A DNA stretch of 64,000 nt, taken from contig OX454527.1 in NCBI GenBank assembly GCA_949715645.1, positions 146,284,203 to 146,348,202 of the forward strand. The letters are read 5' to 3'. Both the position numbers and the translations under genes were made by a program. The stretch comes from Portevinia maculata (taxonomy: Eukaryota > Arthropoda > Insecta > Diptera > Syrphidae). Under the pieces are notes generated by a model that was not told where the DNA came from, made no database searches, and saw nothing but the letters and a program-made list of their open reading frames with translations. Shown here one piece after another: positions 36,793-48,964 of the stretch (the first letter of the stretch is position 1; each line of letters opens with the position of its first letter).

Positions 36793-39601
36793 TTTTTGGA
36801 AGTCCCGTTCGGGCACAATGCACGTGACTAGGTTGAGAAATGAGATAAAATGACCTACAAATGCAGTCAGGTTTCCCTTCAATTGATAAAAGAGAATAGA
36901 AATACTGCTCTCAGAGCAACGGAGTATGTACCATTCGAAAGGTGAGGAGTCTGGCTAAACGACACATCTATTCGCGCCTTTTTTGGAAGTCCCGTTCGGG
37001 CACAATGCACGTGACTAAGTTGAGAAATGAGATAAAATGACCTACAAATGCAGTCAGGTTTCCCTTCAATTGATAAAAGAGAATAGAAATACTGCTCTCA
37101 GAGCAACGGCGTATGTACCATTCGAAAGGTGAGGAGTCTGGCTAAACGACACAGCTATTCCCGCCTTTTTTGGAAGTCCCGTTCGTACACAATGCACGTG
37201 ACTATGTTGAGAAATGAGATAAAATGACCTAAAAATGCTGTCAGGTTTCCCTTAAATTGATAAAAGAGAATAGAAATACTGCTCTCAGAGCAACGGCGTA
37301 TGTACCATTCGAAAGGTGAGGAGTCTGGCTAAACGACACATCTATTCGCGCCTTTTTTGGAAGTCCCGTTCGGGCACAATGCACGTGACTAGGTTGAGAA
37401 ATGAGATAAAATTACCTAAAAATGCGGTCAGGTTTCCCTTAAATTGATAAAAGAGAATAGAAATACTGCTCTCAGAGCAACGGCGTATGTACCATTCGAA
37501 AGGTGAGGAGTCTGGCTAAACGACACAGCTATTCCCGCCTTTTTTTGGAAGTCCCGTTCGTACACAATGCACGTGACTAGGTTGAGAAATGAGATAAAAT
37601 GACCTAAAAATGCTGTCAGGTTTCCCTTAAATTGATAAAAGAGAATAGAAATACTGCTCTCAGAGCAACGGCGTATGTACCATTCGAAAGGTGAGGAGTC
37701 TGGCTAAACGACACATCTATTCGCGCCTTTTTTGGAAGTCCCGTTCGTACACAATACACGTGACTAGGTTGAGAAATGAGATAAAATGACCTAAAAATGC
37801 TGTCAGGTTTCCCTTAAATTGATAAAAGAGAATAGAAATACTGCTCTCAGAGCAACGGCGTATGTACCATTCGAAAGGTGAGGAGTCTGGCTAAACGACA
37901 CAGCTGTTCCCGCCTTTTTTGGAAGTCCCGTTCGTACACAATGCACGTGACTAGGTTGAGAAATGAGATAAAATGACCTAAAAATGCTGTCAGGTTTCCC
38001 TTAAATTGATAAAAGAGAATAGAAATACTGCTCTCAGAGCAACGGCGTATGTACCATTCGAAAGGTGAGGAGTCTGGCTAAACGACACATCTATTCGCGC
38101 CTTTTTTGGAAGTCCCGTTCGTACACAATACACGTGACTAGGTTGAGAAATGAGATAAAATGACCTAAAAATGCTGTCAGGTTTCCCTTAAATTGATAAA
38201 AGAGAATAGAAATACTGCTCTCAGAGCAACGGCGTATGTACCATTCGAAAGGTGAGGAGTCTGGCTAAACGACACAGCTATTCCCGCCTTTTTTGGAAGT
38301 CCCGTTCGTACACAATGCACGTGACTAGGTTGAGAAATGAGATAAAATGACCTAAAAATGCTGTCAGGTTTCCCTTAAATTGATAAAAGAGAATAGAAAT
38401 ACTGCTCTCAGAGCAACGGCGTATGTACCATTCGAAAGGTGAGGAGTCTGGCTAAACGACACAGCTATTCCCGCCTTTTTTGGAAGTCCCGTTCGTACAC
38501 AATGCACGTGACTAGGTTGAGAAATGAGATAAAATGACCTAAAAATGCTGTCAGGTTTCCCTTAAATTGATAAAAGAGAATAGAAATACTGCTCTCAGAG
38601 CAACGGCATATGTACCATTCGAAAGGTGACGAGTCTGGCTAAACGACACATCTATTCACGCCTTTTTTGGAAGTCCCGTTCGGGCACAATGCACGTGATT
38701 AGGTTGAGAAATGAGATAAAATTACCTAAAAATGCGGTCAGGTTTCCCTTAAATTGATAAAAGAGAATAGAAATACTGCTCTCAGAGCAACGGCGTATGT
38801 ACCATTCGAAAGGTGAGGAGTCTGGCTAAACGACACAGCTATTCCCGCCTTTTTTTGAAATTCCCGTTCGTACACAATGCACGTGACTAGGTTGAGAAAT
38901 GAGATAAAATGACCTAAAAATGCTGTCAGGTTTCCCTTAAATTGATAAAAGAGAATAGAAATACTGCTCTCAGAGCAACGGCATATGTACCATTCGAAAG
39001 GTGAGGAGTCTGGCTAAACGACACATCTATTCGCGCCTTTTTTGGAAGTCCCGTTCGGGCACAATGCACGTGACTAGGTTGAGAAATGAGATAAAATTAC
39101 CTAAAAATGCGGTCAGGTTTCCCTTAAATTGATAAAAGAGAATAGAAATACTGCTCTCAGAGCAACGGCGTATGTACCATTCGAAAGGTGAGGAGTCTGG
39201 CTAAACGACACATCTATTCGCGCCTTTTTTGGAAGTCCCGTTCGGGCACAATGCACGTGACTAGCTTGAGAAATGAGATAAAATTACCTAAAAATGCGGT
39301 CAGGTTTCCCTTAAATTGATAAAAGAGAATAGAAATACTGCTCTCAGAGCAACGGCGTATGTACCATTCGAAAGGTGAGGAGTCTGGCTAAACGACACAG
39401 CTATTCCCGCCTTTTTTGGAAGTAACGTTCGTACACAATGCACGTGACTAGGTTGAGAAATGAGATAAAATGACCTAAAAATGCTGTCAGGTTTCCCTTA
39501 AATTGATAAAAGAGAATAGAAATACTGCTCTCAGAGCAACGGCGTATGTACCATTCGAAAGGTGAGGAGTCTGGCTAAACGACACAGCTATTCCCGACTT
39601 T

Positions 39602-42600
39602 TTTGGAAGTCCCGTTCGGGCACAATGCACGTGACTAGGTTGAGAAATGAGATAAAATGACCTACAAATGCAGTCAGGTTTCCCTTCAATTGATAAAAGA
39701 GAATAGAAATACTGCTCTCAGAGCAACGACTTATGTACCATTCGAAAGGTGAGGAGTCTGGCTAAACGACACATCTATTCGCGCCTTTTTTGGAAGTCCC
39801 GTTCGGGCACAATGCACGTGACTAGGTTGAGAAATGAGATAAAATAACCTAAAACTGCGGTCAGGTTTCCCTTAAATTGATAAAAGAGAATAGAAATACT
39901 GCTCTCAGAGCAACGGCGTATGTACCATTCGAAAGGTGAGGAGTCTGGCTAAACGACACAGCTATTCCCGACTTTTTTGGAAGTCCCGTTCGGGCACAAT
40001 GCACGTGACTAGGTTGAGAAATGAGATAAAATGACCTACAAATGCAGTCAGGTTTCCCTTCAATTGATAAAAGAGAATAGAAATACTGCTCTCAGAGCAA
40101 CGGAGTATGTACCATTCGAAAGGTGAGGAGTCTGGCTAAACGACACATCTATTCGCGCCTTTTTTGGAAGTCCCGTTCGGGCACAATGCACGTGACTAAG
40201 TTGAGAAATGAGATAAAATGACCTACAAATGCAGTCAGGTTTCCCTTCAATTGATAAAAGAGAATAGAAATACTGCTCTCAGAGCAACGGCGTATGTACC
40301 ATTCGAAAGGTGAAGAGTCTGGCTAAACGACACAGCTATTCCCGCCTTTTTTGGAAGTCCCGTTCGTACACAATGCACGTGACTATGTTGAGAAATGAGA
40401 TAAAATGACCTAAAAATGCTGTCAGGTTTCCCTTAAATTGATAAAAGAGAATAGAAATACTGCTCTCAGAGCAAAGGCGTATGTACCATTCGAAAGGTGA
40501 GGAGTCTGGCTAAACGACACATCTATTCGCGCCTTTTTTGGAAGTCCCGTTCGGGCACAATGCACGTGACTAGGTTGAGAAATGAGATAAAATTACCTAA
40601 AAATGCGGTCAGGTTTCCCTTAAATTGATAAAAGAGAATAGAAATACTGCTCTCAGAGCAACGGCGTATGTACCATTCGAAAGGTGAGGAGTCTGGCTAA
40701 ACGACACAGCTATTCCCGCCTTTTTTGGAAGTCCCGTTCGTACACAATGCACGTGACTAGGTTGAGAAATGAGATAAAATGACCTAAAAATGCTGTCAGG
40801 TTTCCCTTAAATTGATAAAAGAGAATAGAAATACTGCTCTCAGAGCAACGGCGTATATACCATTCGAAAGGTGAGGAGTCTGGCTAAACGACACAGCTAT
40901 TCCCGACTTTTTTGGAAGTCTCGTTCGGGCACAATGCACGTGACTAGGTTGAGAAATGAGATAAAATGACCTACAAATGCAGTCAGGTTTCCCTTAAATT
41001 GATAAAAGAGAATAGAAATACTGCTCTCAGAGCAACGGCGTATGTACCATTCGAAAGGTGAGGAGTCTGGCCAAACGACACATCTATTCGCGCCTTTTTT
41101 GGAAGTCCCGTTCGGGCACAATGCACGTGACTAGGTTGAGAAATGAGATAAAATTACCTAAAAATGCGGTCAGGTTTCCCTTAAATTGATAAAAGAGAAT
41201 AGAAATACTGCTCTCAGAGCAACGGCGTAAGTACCATTCGAAAGGTGAGGAGTCTAGCTAAACGACACAGCTATTCCCGCCTTTTTTTGGAAGTCCCGTT
41301 CGTACACAATGCACGTGACTAGGTTGAGAAATGAGATAAAATGACCTAAAAATGCTGTCAGGTTTCCCTTAAATTGATAAAAGAGAATAGAAATACTGCT
41401 CTCAGAGCAACGGCGTATGTACCATTCGAAAGGTGAGGAGTCTGGCTAAACGACACAACTATTCTCGCCTTTTTTGGAAGTCCCGTTCGTACACAATGCA
41501 CGTGACTAGGTTGAGAAATGAGATAAAATGACCTAAAAATGCTGTCAGGTTTCCCTTAAATTGATAAAAGAGAATAGAAATACTGCTCTCAGAGCAACGG
41601 CGTATGTACCATTCGAAAGGTGAGGAGTCTGGCTAAACGACACAGCTATTCCCGCCTTTTTTTGGAAGTCCCGTTCGTACACAATGCACGTGACTAGGTT
41701 GAGAAATGAGATAAAATGACCTAAAAATGCTGTCAGGTTTCCCTTAAATTGATAAAAGAGAATAGAAATACTGCTCTCAGAGCAACGGCGTATATACCAT
41801 TCGAAAGGTGAGGAGTCTGGCTAAACGACACATCTATTCGCGCCTTTTTTTGGAAGTCCCGTTCGGGCACAATGCACGTGACTAGGTTGAGAAATGAGAT
41901 AAAATTACCTAAAAATGCGGTCAGATTTCCCTTAAATTGATAAAAGAGAATAGAAATACTGCTCTCAGAGCAACAGCGTATGTACCATTCGAAAGGTGAG
42001 GAGTCTGGCTAAACGACACACCTATTCGCGCCTTTTTTGGAAGTCCCGTTCGGGCACAATGCACGTGACTAGGTTGAGAAATGAGATAAAATGACCTACA
42101 AATGCAGTCAGGTTTCCCTTCAATTGATAAAAGAGAATAGAAATACTGCTCTCAGAGCAACGACTTATGTACCATTCGAAAGGTGAGGAGTCTGGCTAAA
42201 CGACACATCTATTCGCGCCTTTTTTGGAAGTCCCGTTCGGGCACAATGCACGTGACTAGGTTGAGAAATGAGATAAAATAACCTAAAACTGCGGTCAGGT
42301 TTCCCTTAAATTGATAAAAGAGAATAGAAATACTGCTCTCAGAGCAACGGCGTATGTACCATTCGAAAGGTGAGGAGTCTGGCTAAACGACACAGCTATT
42401 CCCGACTTTTTTGGAAGTCCCGTTCGGGCACAATGCACGTGACTAGGTTGAGAAATGAGATAAAATGACCTACAAATGCAGTCAGGTTTCCCTTCAATTG
42501 ATAAAAGAGAATAGAAATACTGCTCTCAGAGCAACGGAGTATGTACCATTCGAAAGGTGAGGAGTCTGGCTAAACGACACATCTATTCGCGCCTTTTTTG

Positions 42601-44469
42601 GAAGTCCCGTTCGGGCACAATGCACGTGACTAAGTTGAGAAATGAGATAAAATGACCTACAAATGCAGTCAGGTTTCCCTTCAATTGATAAAAGAGAATA
42701 GAAATACTGCTCTCAGAGCAACGGCGTATGTACCATTCGAAAGGTGAAGAGTCTGGCTAAACGACACAGCTATTCCCGCCTTTTTTGGAAGTCCCGTTCG
42801 TACACAATGCACGTGACTATGTTGAGAAATGAGATAAAATGACCTAAAAATGCTGTCAGGTTTCCCTTAAATTGATAAAAGAGAATAGAAATACTGCTCT
42901 CAGAGCAACGGCGTATGTACCATTCGAAAGGTGAGGAGTCTGGCTAAACGACACATCTATTCGCGCCTTTTTTGGAAGTCCCGTTCGGGCACAATGCACG
43001 TGACTAGGTTGAGAAATGAGATAAAATTACCTAAAAATGCGGTCAGGTTTCCCTTAAATTGATAAAAGAGAATAGAAATACTGCTCTCAGAGCAACGGCG
43101 TATGTACCATTCGAAAGGTGAGGAGTCTGGCTAAACGACACAGCTATTCCCGCCTTTTTTGGAAGTCCCGTTCGTACACAATGCACGTGACTAGGTTGAG
43201 AAATGAGATAAAATGACCTAAAAATGCTGTCAGGTTTCCCTTAAATTGATAAAAGAGAATAGAAATACTGCTCTCAGAGCAACGGCGTATATACCATTCG
43301 AAAGGTGAGGAGTCTGGCTAAACGACACAGCTATTCCCGACTTTTTTGGAAGTCTCGTTCGGGCACAATGCACGTGACTAGGTTGAGAAATGAGATAAAA
43401 TGACCTACAAATGCAGTCAGGTTTCCCTTAAATTGATAAAAGAGAATAGAAATACTGCTCTCAGAGCAACGGCGTATGTACCATTCGAAAGGTGAGGAGT
43501 CTGGCCAAACGACACATCTATTCGCGCCTTTTTTGGAAGTCCCGTTCGGGCACAATGCACGTGACTAGGTTGAGAAATGAGATAAAATTACCTAAAAATG
43601 CGGTCAGGTTTCCCTTAAATTGATAAAAGAGAATAGAAATACTGCTCTCAGAGCAACGGCGTAAGTACCATTCGAAAGGTGAGGAGTCTAGCTAAACGAC
43701 ACAGCTATTCCCGCCTTTTTTTGGAAGTCCCGTTCGTACACAATGCACGTGACTAGGTTGAGAAATGAGATAAAATGACCTAAAAATGCTGTCAGGTTTC
43801 CCTTAAATTGATAAAAGAGAATAGAAATACTGCTCTCAGAGCAACGGCGTATGTACCATTCGAAAGGTGAGGAGTCTGGCTAAACGACACAACTATTCTC
43901 GCCTTTTTTGGAAGTCCCGTTCGTACACAATGCACGTGACTAGGTTGAGAAATGAGATAAAATGACCTAAAAATGCTGTCAGGTTTCCCTTAAATTGATA
44001 AAAGAGAATAGAAATACTGCTCTCAGAGCAACGGCGTATGTACCATTCGAAAGGTGAGGAGTCTGGCTAAACGACACAGCTATTCCCGCCTTTTTTTGGA
44101 AGTCCCGTTCGTACACAATGCACGTGACTAGGTTGAGAAATGAGATAAAATGACCTAAAAATGCTGTCAGGTTTCCCTTAAATTGATAAAAGAGAATAGA
44201 AATACTGCTCTCAGAGCAACGGCGTATATACCATTCGAAAGGTGAGGAGTCTGGCTAAACGACACATCTATTCGCGCCTTTTTTTGGAAGTCCCGTTCGG
44301 GCACAATGCACGTGACTAGGTTGAGAAATGAGATAAAATTACCTAAAAATGCGGTCAGATTTCCCTTAAATTGATAAAAGAGAATAGAAATACTGCTCTC
44401 AGAGCAACAGCGTATGTACCATTCGAAAGGTGAGGAGTCTGGCTAAACGACACACCTATTCGCGCCTTT
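39602..44469 (+). repeat. SatB 13-monomer tandem duplication (2434 bp x 2)
   Basis: Two adjacent 2434-bp copies. Markers: aaaataacc (39841, 42275), tgaagagtc (around 40312, 42746), aagtctcg (40916, 43350), ggccaaac (41069, 43503), gtaagtacc (41228, 43662), gtctagctaaac (around 41253, 43687) and caactattctcg (41456, 43890). The junction lies around 42036-42091. A visible difference is gcaaaggcg near 40473 in copy 1 versus gcaacggcg in copy 2. Confidence 0.9.
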
Positions 44470-47400
44470 TTTGGAAGTCCCGTTCGGGCACAATGCACGT
44501 GACTAGGTTGAGAAATGAGATAAAATTACCTAAAAATGCGGTCAGGTTTCCCTTAAATTGATAAAAGAGAATAGAAATACTGCTCTCAGAGCAACGGCGT
44601 ATGTACCATTCGAAAGGTGAGGAGTCTGGCTAAACGACACAGCTATTCCCGCCTTTTTTGGAAGTCCCGTTCGTACACAATGCACGTGACTAGGTTGAGA
44701 AATGAGATAAAATGACCTAAAAATGCTGTCAGGTTTCCCTTAAATTGATAAAAGAGAATAGAAATACTGCTCTCAGAGCAACGGCGTATGTACCATTCGA
44801 AAGGTAAGGAGTCTGGCTAAACGACACAGCTATTCCCGACTTTTTTGGAAGTCCCGTTCGGGCACAATGCACGTGACTAGGTTGAGAAATGAGATAAAAT
44901 GACCTACAAATGCAGTCAGGTTTCCCTTCAATTGATAAAAGAGAATAGAAATACTGCTCTCAGAGCAACGACTTATATACCATTCGAAAGGTGAGGAGTC
45001 TGGCTAAACGACACATCTATTCGCGCCTTTTTTGGAAGTCCCGTTCGGGCGCAATGCACGTGACTAGGTTGAGAAATGAGATAAAATTACCTAAAATTGC
45101 GGTCAGGTTTCCCTTAAATTGATAAAAGAGAATAGAAAAACTGCTCTCAGAGCAACGGCGTATGTACCATTCGAAAGATGAGGAGTCTGGCTAAACGACA
45201 CATCTATTCGCGTCTTTTTTGGAAGTCCCGTTCGGGCACAATGCACGTGACTAGGTTGAGAAATGAGATAAAATGACCTACAAATGCAGTCAGGTTTCCC
45301 TTCAATTGATAAAAGAGAATAGAAATACTGCTCTCAGAGCAACGACTTATGTACCATTCGAAAGGTGAGGAGTCTGGCTAAACGACACATCTATTCGCGC
45401 CTTTTTTGGAAGTCCCGTTCGGGCACAATGCACGTGACTAGGTTGAGAAATGAGATAAAATTACCTAAAAATGCGGTCAGGTTTCCCTTAAATTGATAAA
45501 AGAGAATAGAAATACTGCTCTCAGAGCAACGGCGTATGTACCATTCGAAAGGTGAGGAGTCTGGCTAAACGACACAGCTATTCCCGCCTTTTTTTGGAAG
45601 TCCCGTTCGTACACAATGCACGTGACTAGGTTGTGAAATGAGATAAAATTACCTAAAAATGCGGTCAGGTTTCCCTTAAATTGATAAAAGAGAATAGAAA
45701 TACTGCTCTCAGAGCAACGGCGTATGTACCATTCGAAAGGTGAGGAGTCTGGCTAAACGACACAGCTATTCCCGCCTTTTTTGGAAGTCCCGTTCGTACA
45801 CAATGCACGTGACTATGTTGAGAAATGAGATAAAATTACCTAAAAATGCTGTCAGGTTTCCCTTAAATTGATAAAAGAGAATAGAAATACTGCTCTCAGA
45901 GCAACGGCGTATGTACCATTCGAAAGGTGAGGAGTCTGGCTAAACGACACATCTATTCGCGCCTTTTTTGGAAGTCCCGTTCGGGCACAATGCACGTGAC
46001 TAGGTTGAGAAATGAGATAAAATTACCTAAAAATGCGGTCAGGTTTCCCTTAAATTGATAAAAGAGAATAGAAATACTGCTCTCAGAGCAACGGCGTATG
46101 TACCATTCGAAAGGTGAGGAGTCTGGCTAAACGACACAGCTATTCCCGCCTTTTTTGGAAGTCCCATTCGTACACAATGCACGTGACTAGGTTGAGAAAT
46201 GAGATAAAATGACCTAAAAATGCTGTCAGGTTTCCCTTAAATTGATAAAAGAGAATAGAAATACTGCTCTCAGAGCAACGGCGTATATACCATTCGAAAG
46301 GTGAGGAGTCTGGCTAAACGACACAGCTATTCCCGCCTTTTTTTGAAATTCCCGTTCGTACACAATGCACGTGACTAGGTTGAGAAATGAGATAAAATGA
46401 CCTAAAAATGCTGTCAGGTTTCCCTTAAATTGATAAAAGAGAATAGAAATACTGCTCTCAGAGCAACGGCGTATGTACCATTCGAAAGGTGAGGAGTCTG
46501 GCTAAACGACACATCTATTCGCGCCTTTTTTGGAAGTCCCGTTCGGGCACAATGCACGTGACTAGGTTGAGAAATGAGATAAAATTACCTAAAAATGCGG
46601 TCAGATTTCCCTTAAATTGATAAAAGAGAATAGAAATACTGCTCTCAGAGCAACGGCGTATGTACCATTCGAAAGGTGAGGAGTCTGGCTAAACGACACA
46701 TCTATTCGCGCCTTTTTTGGAAGTCCCGTTCGGGCACAATGCACGTGACTAGCTTGAGAAATGAGATAAAATTACCTAAAAATGCGGTCAGGTTTCCCTT
46801 AAATTGATAAAAGAGAATAGAAATACTGCTCTCAGAGCAACGGCGTATGTACCATTCGAAAGGTGAGGAGTCTGGCTAAACGACACAGCTATTCCCGCCT
46901 TTTTTGGAAGTAACGTTCGTACACAATGCACGTGACTAGGTTGAGAAATGAGATAAAATGACCTAAAAATGCTGTCAGGTTTCCCTTAAATTGATAAAAG
47001 AGAATAGAAATACTGCTCTCAGAGCAACGGCGTATGTACCATTCGAAAGGTGAGGAGTCTGGCTAAACGACACAGCTATTCCCGACTTTTTTGGAAGTCC
47101 CGTTCGGGCACAATGCACGTGACTAGGTTGGGAAATGAGATAAAATGACCTACAAATGCAGTCAGGTTTCCCTTCAATTGATAAAAGAGAATAGAAATAC
47201 TGCTCTCAGAGCAACGACTTATGTACCATTCGAAAGGTGAGGAGTCTGGCTAAACGACACATCTATTCGCGCCTTTTTTGGAAGTCCCGTTCGGGCACAA
47301 TGCACGTGACTAGGTTGGGAAATGAGATAAAATGACCTACAAATGCAGTCAGGTTTCCCTTCAATTGATAAAAGAGAATAGAAATACTGCTCTCAGAGCA

Positions 47401-47988
47401 ACGACTTATGTACCATTCGAAAGGTGAGGAGTCTGGCTAAACGACACAGCTATTCCCGACTTTTTTGGAAGTCCCGTTCGGGCACAATGCACGTGACTAG
47501 GTTGAGAAATGAGATAAAATGACCTACAAATGCAGTCAGGTTTCCCTTCAATTGATAAAAGAGAATAGAAATACTGCTCTCAGAGCAACGGAGTATGTAC
47601 CATTCGAAAGGTGAGGAGTCCTAAACGACACATCTATTCGCGCCTTTTTTGGAAGTCCCGTTCGGGCACAATGCACGTGACTAAGTTGAGAAATGAGATA
47701 AAATGACCTACAAATGCAGTCAGGTTTCCCTTCAATTGATAAAAGAGAATAGAAATACTGCTCTCAGAGCAACGGCGTATGTACCATTCGAAAGGTGAGG
47801 AGTCTGGCTAAACGACACAGCTATTCCCGCCTTTTTTGGAAGTCCCGTTCGTACACAATGCACGTGACTATGTTGAGAAATGAGATAAAATGACCTAAAA
47901 ATGCTGTCAGGTTTCCCTTAAATTGATAAAAGAGAATAGAAATACTGCTCTCAGAGCAACGGCGTATGTACCATTCGAAAGGTGAGGA
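42060..47988 (+). repeat. SatB long-range duplicated segment, copy 1 (offset 16012)
   Basis: Markers recur 16012-16013 bp downstream: aagtctcg (43350, 59363), ggccaaac (43503, 59516), ggtaagg (44803, 60816), gaaaaactg (run of a at 45136, 61149), ttgtgaaatg (45631, 61643), gaaattccc (46345, 62357), ggttgggaaa (47126, 63138) and the 3-bp deletion gtcctaaac (47618, 63630). The offset falls from 16013 to 16012 at a T7 versus T6 tract near 45590 and 61602. Confidence 0.88.
47618..47625 (+). repeat. 3-bp deletion variant (gtcctaaa) of SatB
   Basis: gaggagtcctaaacg replaces gaggagtctggctaaacg (tgg lost). The same deletion is at 63630, inside the 16012-bp duplication. Confidence 0.85.
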
Positions 47989-48964
47989 GTCTGGCTAAAC
48001 GACACATCTATTCGCGCCTTTTTTGGAAGTCCCGTTCGGGCACAATGCACGTGACTAGGTTGAGAAATGAGATAAAATTACCTAAAAATGCGGTCAGGTT
48101 TCCCTTAAATTGATAAAAGAGAATAGAAATACTGCTCTCAGAGCAACGGCGTATGTACCATTCGAAAGGTGAGGAGTCTGGCTAAACGACACAGCTATTC
48201 CCGCCTTTTTTGGAAGTCCCGTTCGTACACAATGCACGTGACTAAGTTGAGAAATGAGATAAAATGACCTAAAAATGCTGTCAGGTTTCCCTTAAATTGA
48301 TAAAAGAGAATAGAAATACTGCTCTCAGAGCAACGGCGTATATACCATTCGAAAGGTGAGGAGTCTGGCTAAACGACACAGCTATTCCCGACTTTTTTGG
48401 AAGTCTCGTTCGGGCACAATGCACGTGACTAGGTTGAGAAATGAGATAAAATGACCTACAAATGCAGTCAGGTTTCCCTTAAATTGATAAAAGAGAATAG
48501 AAATACTGCTCTCAGAGCAACGGCGTATGTACCATTCGAAAGGTGAGGAGTCTGGCCAAACGACACATCTATTCGCGCCTTTTTTGGAAGTCCCGTTCGG
48601 GCACAATGCACGTGACTAGGTTGAGAAATGAGATAAAATTACCTAAAAATGCGGTCAGGTTTCCCTTAAATTGATAAAAGAGAATAGAAATACTGCTCTC
48701 AGAGCAACGGCGTATGTACCATTCGAAAGGTGAGGAGTCTGGCTAAACGACACAGCTATTCCCGCCTTTTTTTGGAAGTCCCGTTCGTACACAATGCACG
48801 TGACTAGGTTGAGAAATGAGATAAAATGACCTAAAAATGCTGTCAGGTTTCCCTTAAATTGATAAAAGAGAATAGAAATACTGCTCTCAGAGCAACGGCG
48901 TATGTACCATTCGAAAGGTGAGGAGTCTGGCTAAACGACACAACTATTCTCGCCTTTTTTGGAA

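Noticed and set aside
40897..41121. 74-codon minus-strand open frame beginning MCPNGTSKKG, with identical or near copies at 13598, 16216, 26113, 43331, 48382 and 59344
   Set aside because: It spans just over one SatB monomer. The 187-bp period shifts frame each unit, and the frame is open only where a repeat variant (ggccaaac, ggcttaac or ggataaac) removes a stop codon. No ribosome-binding or promoter context; repetition follows segmental duplication.
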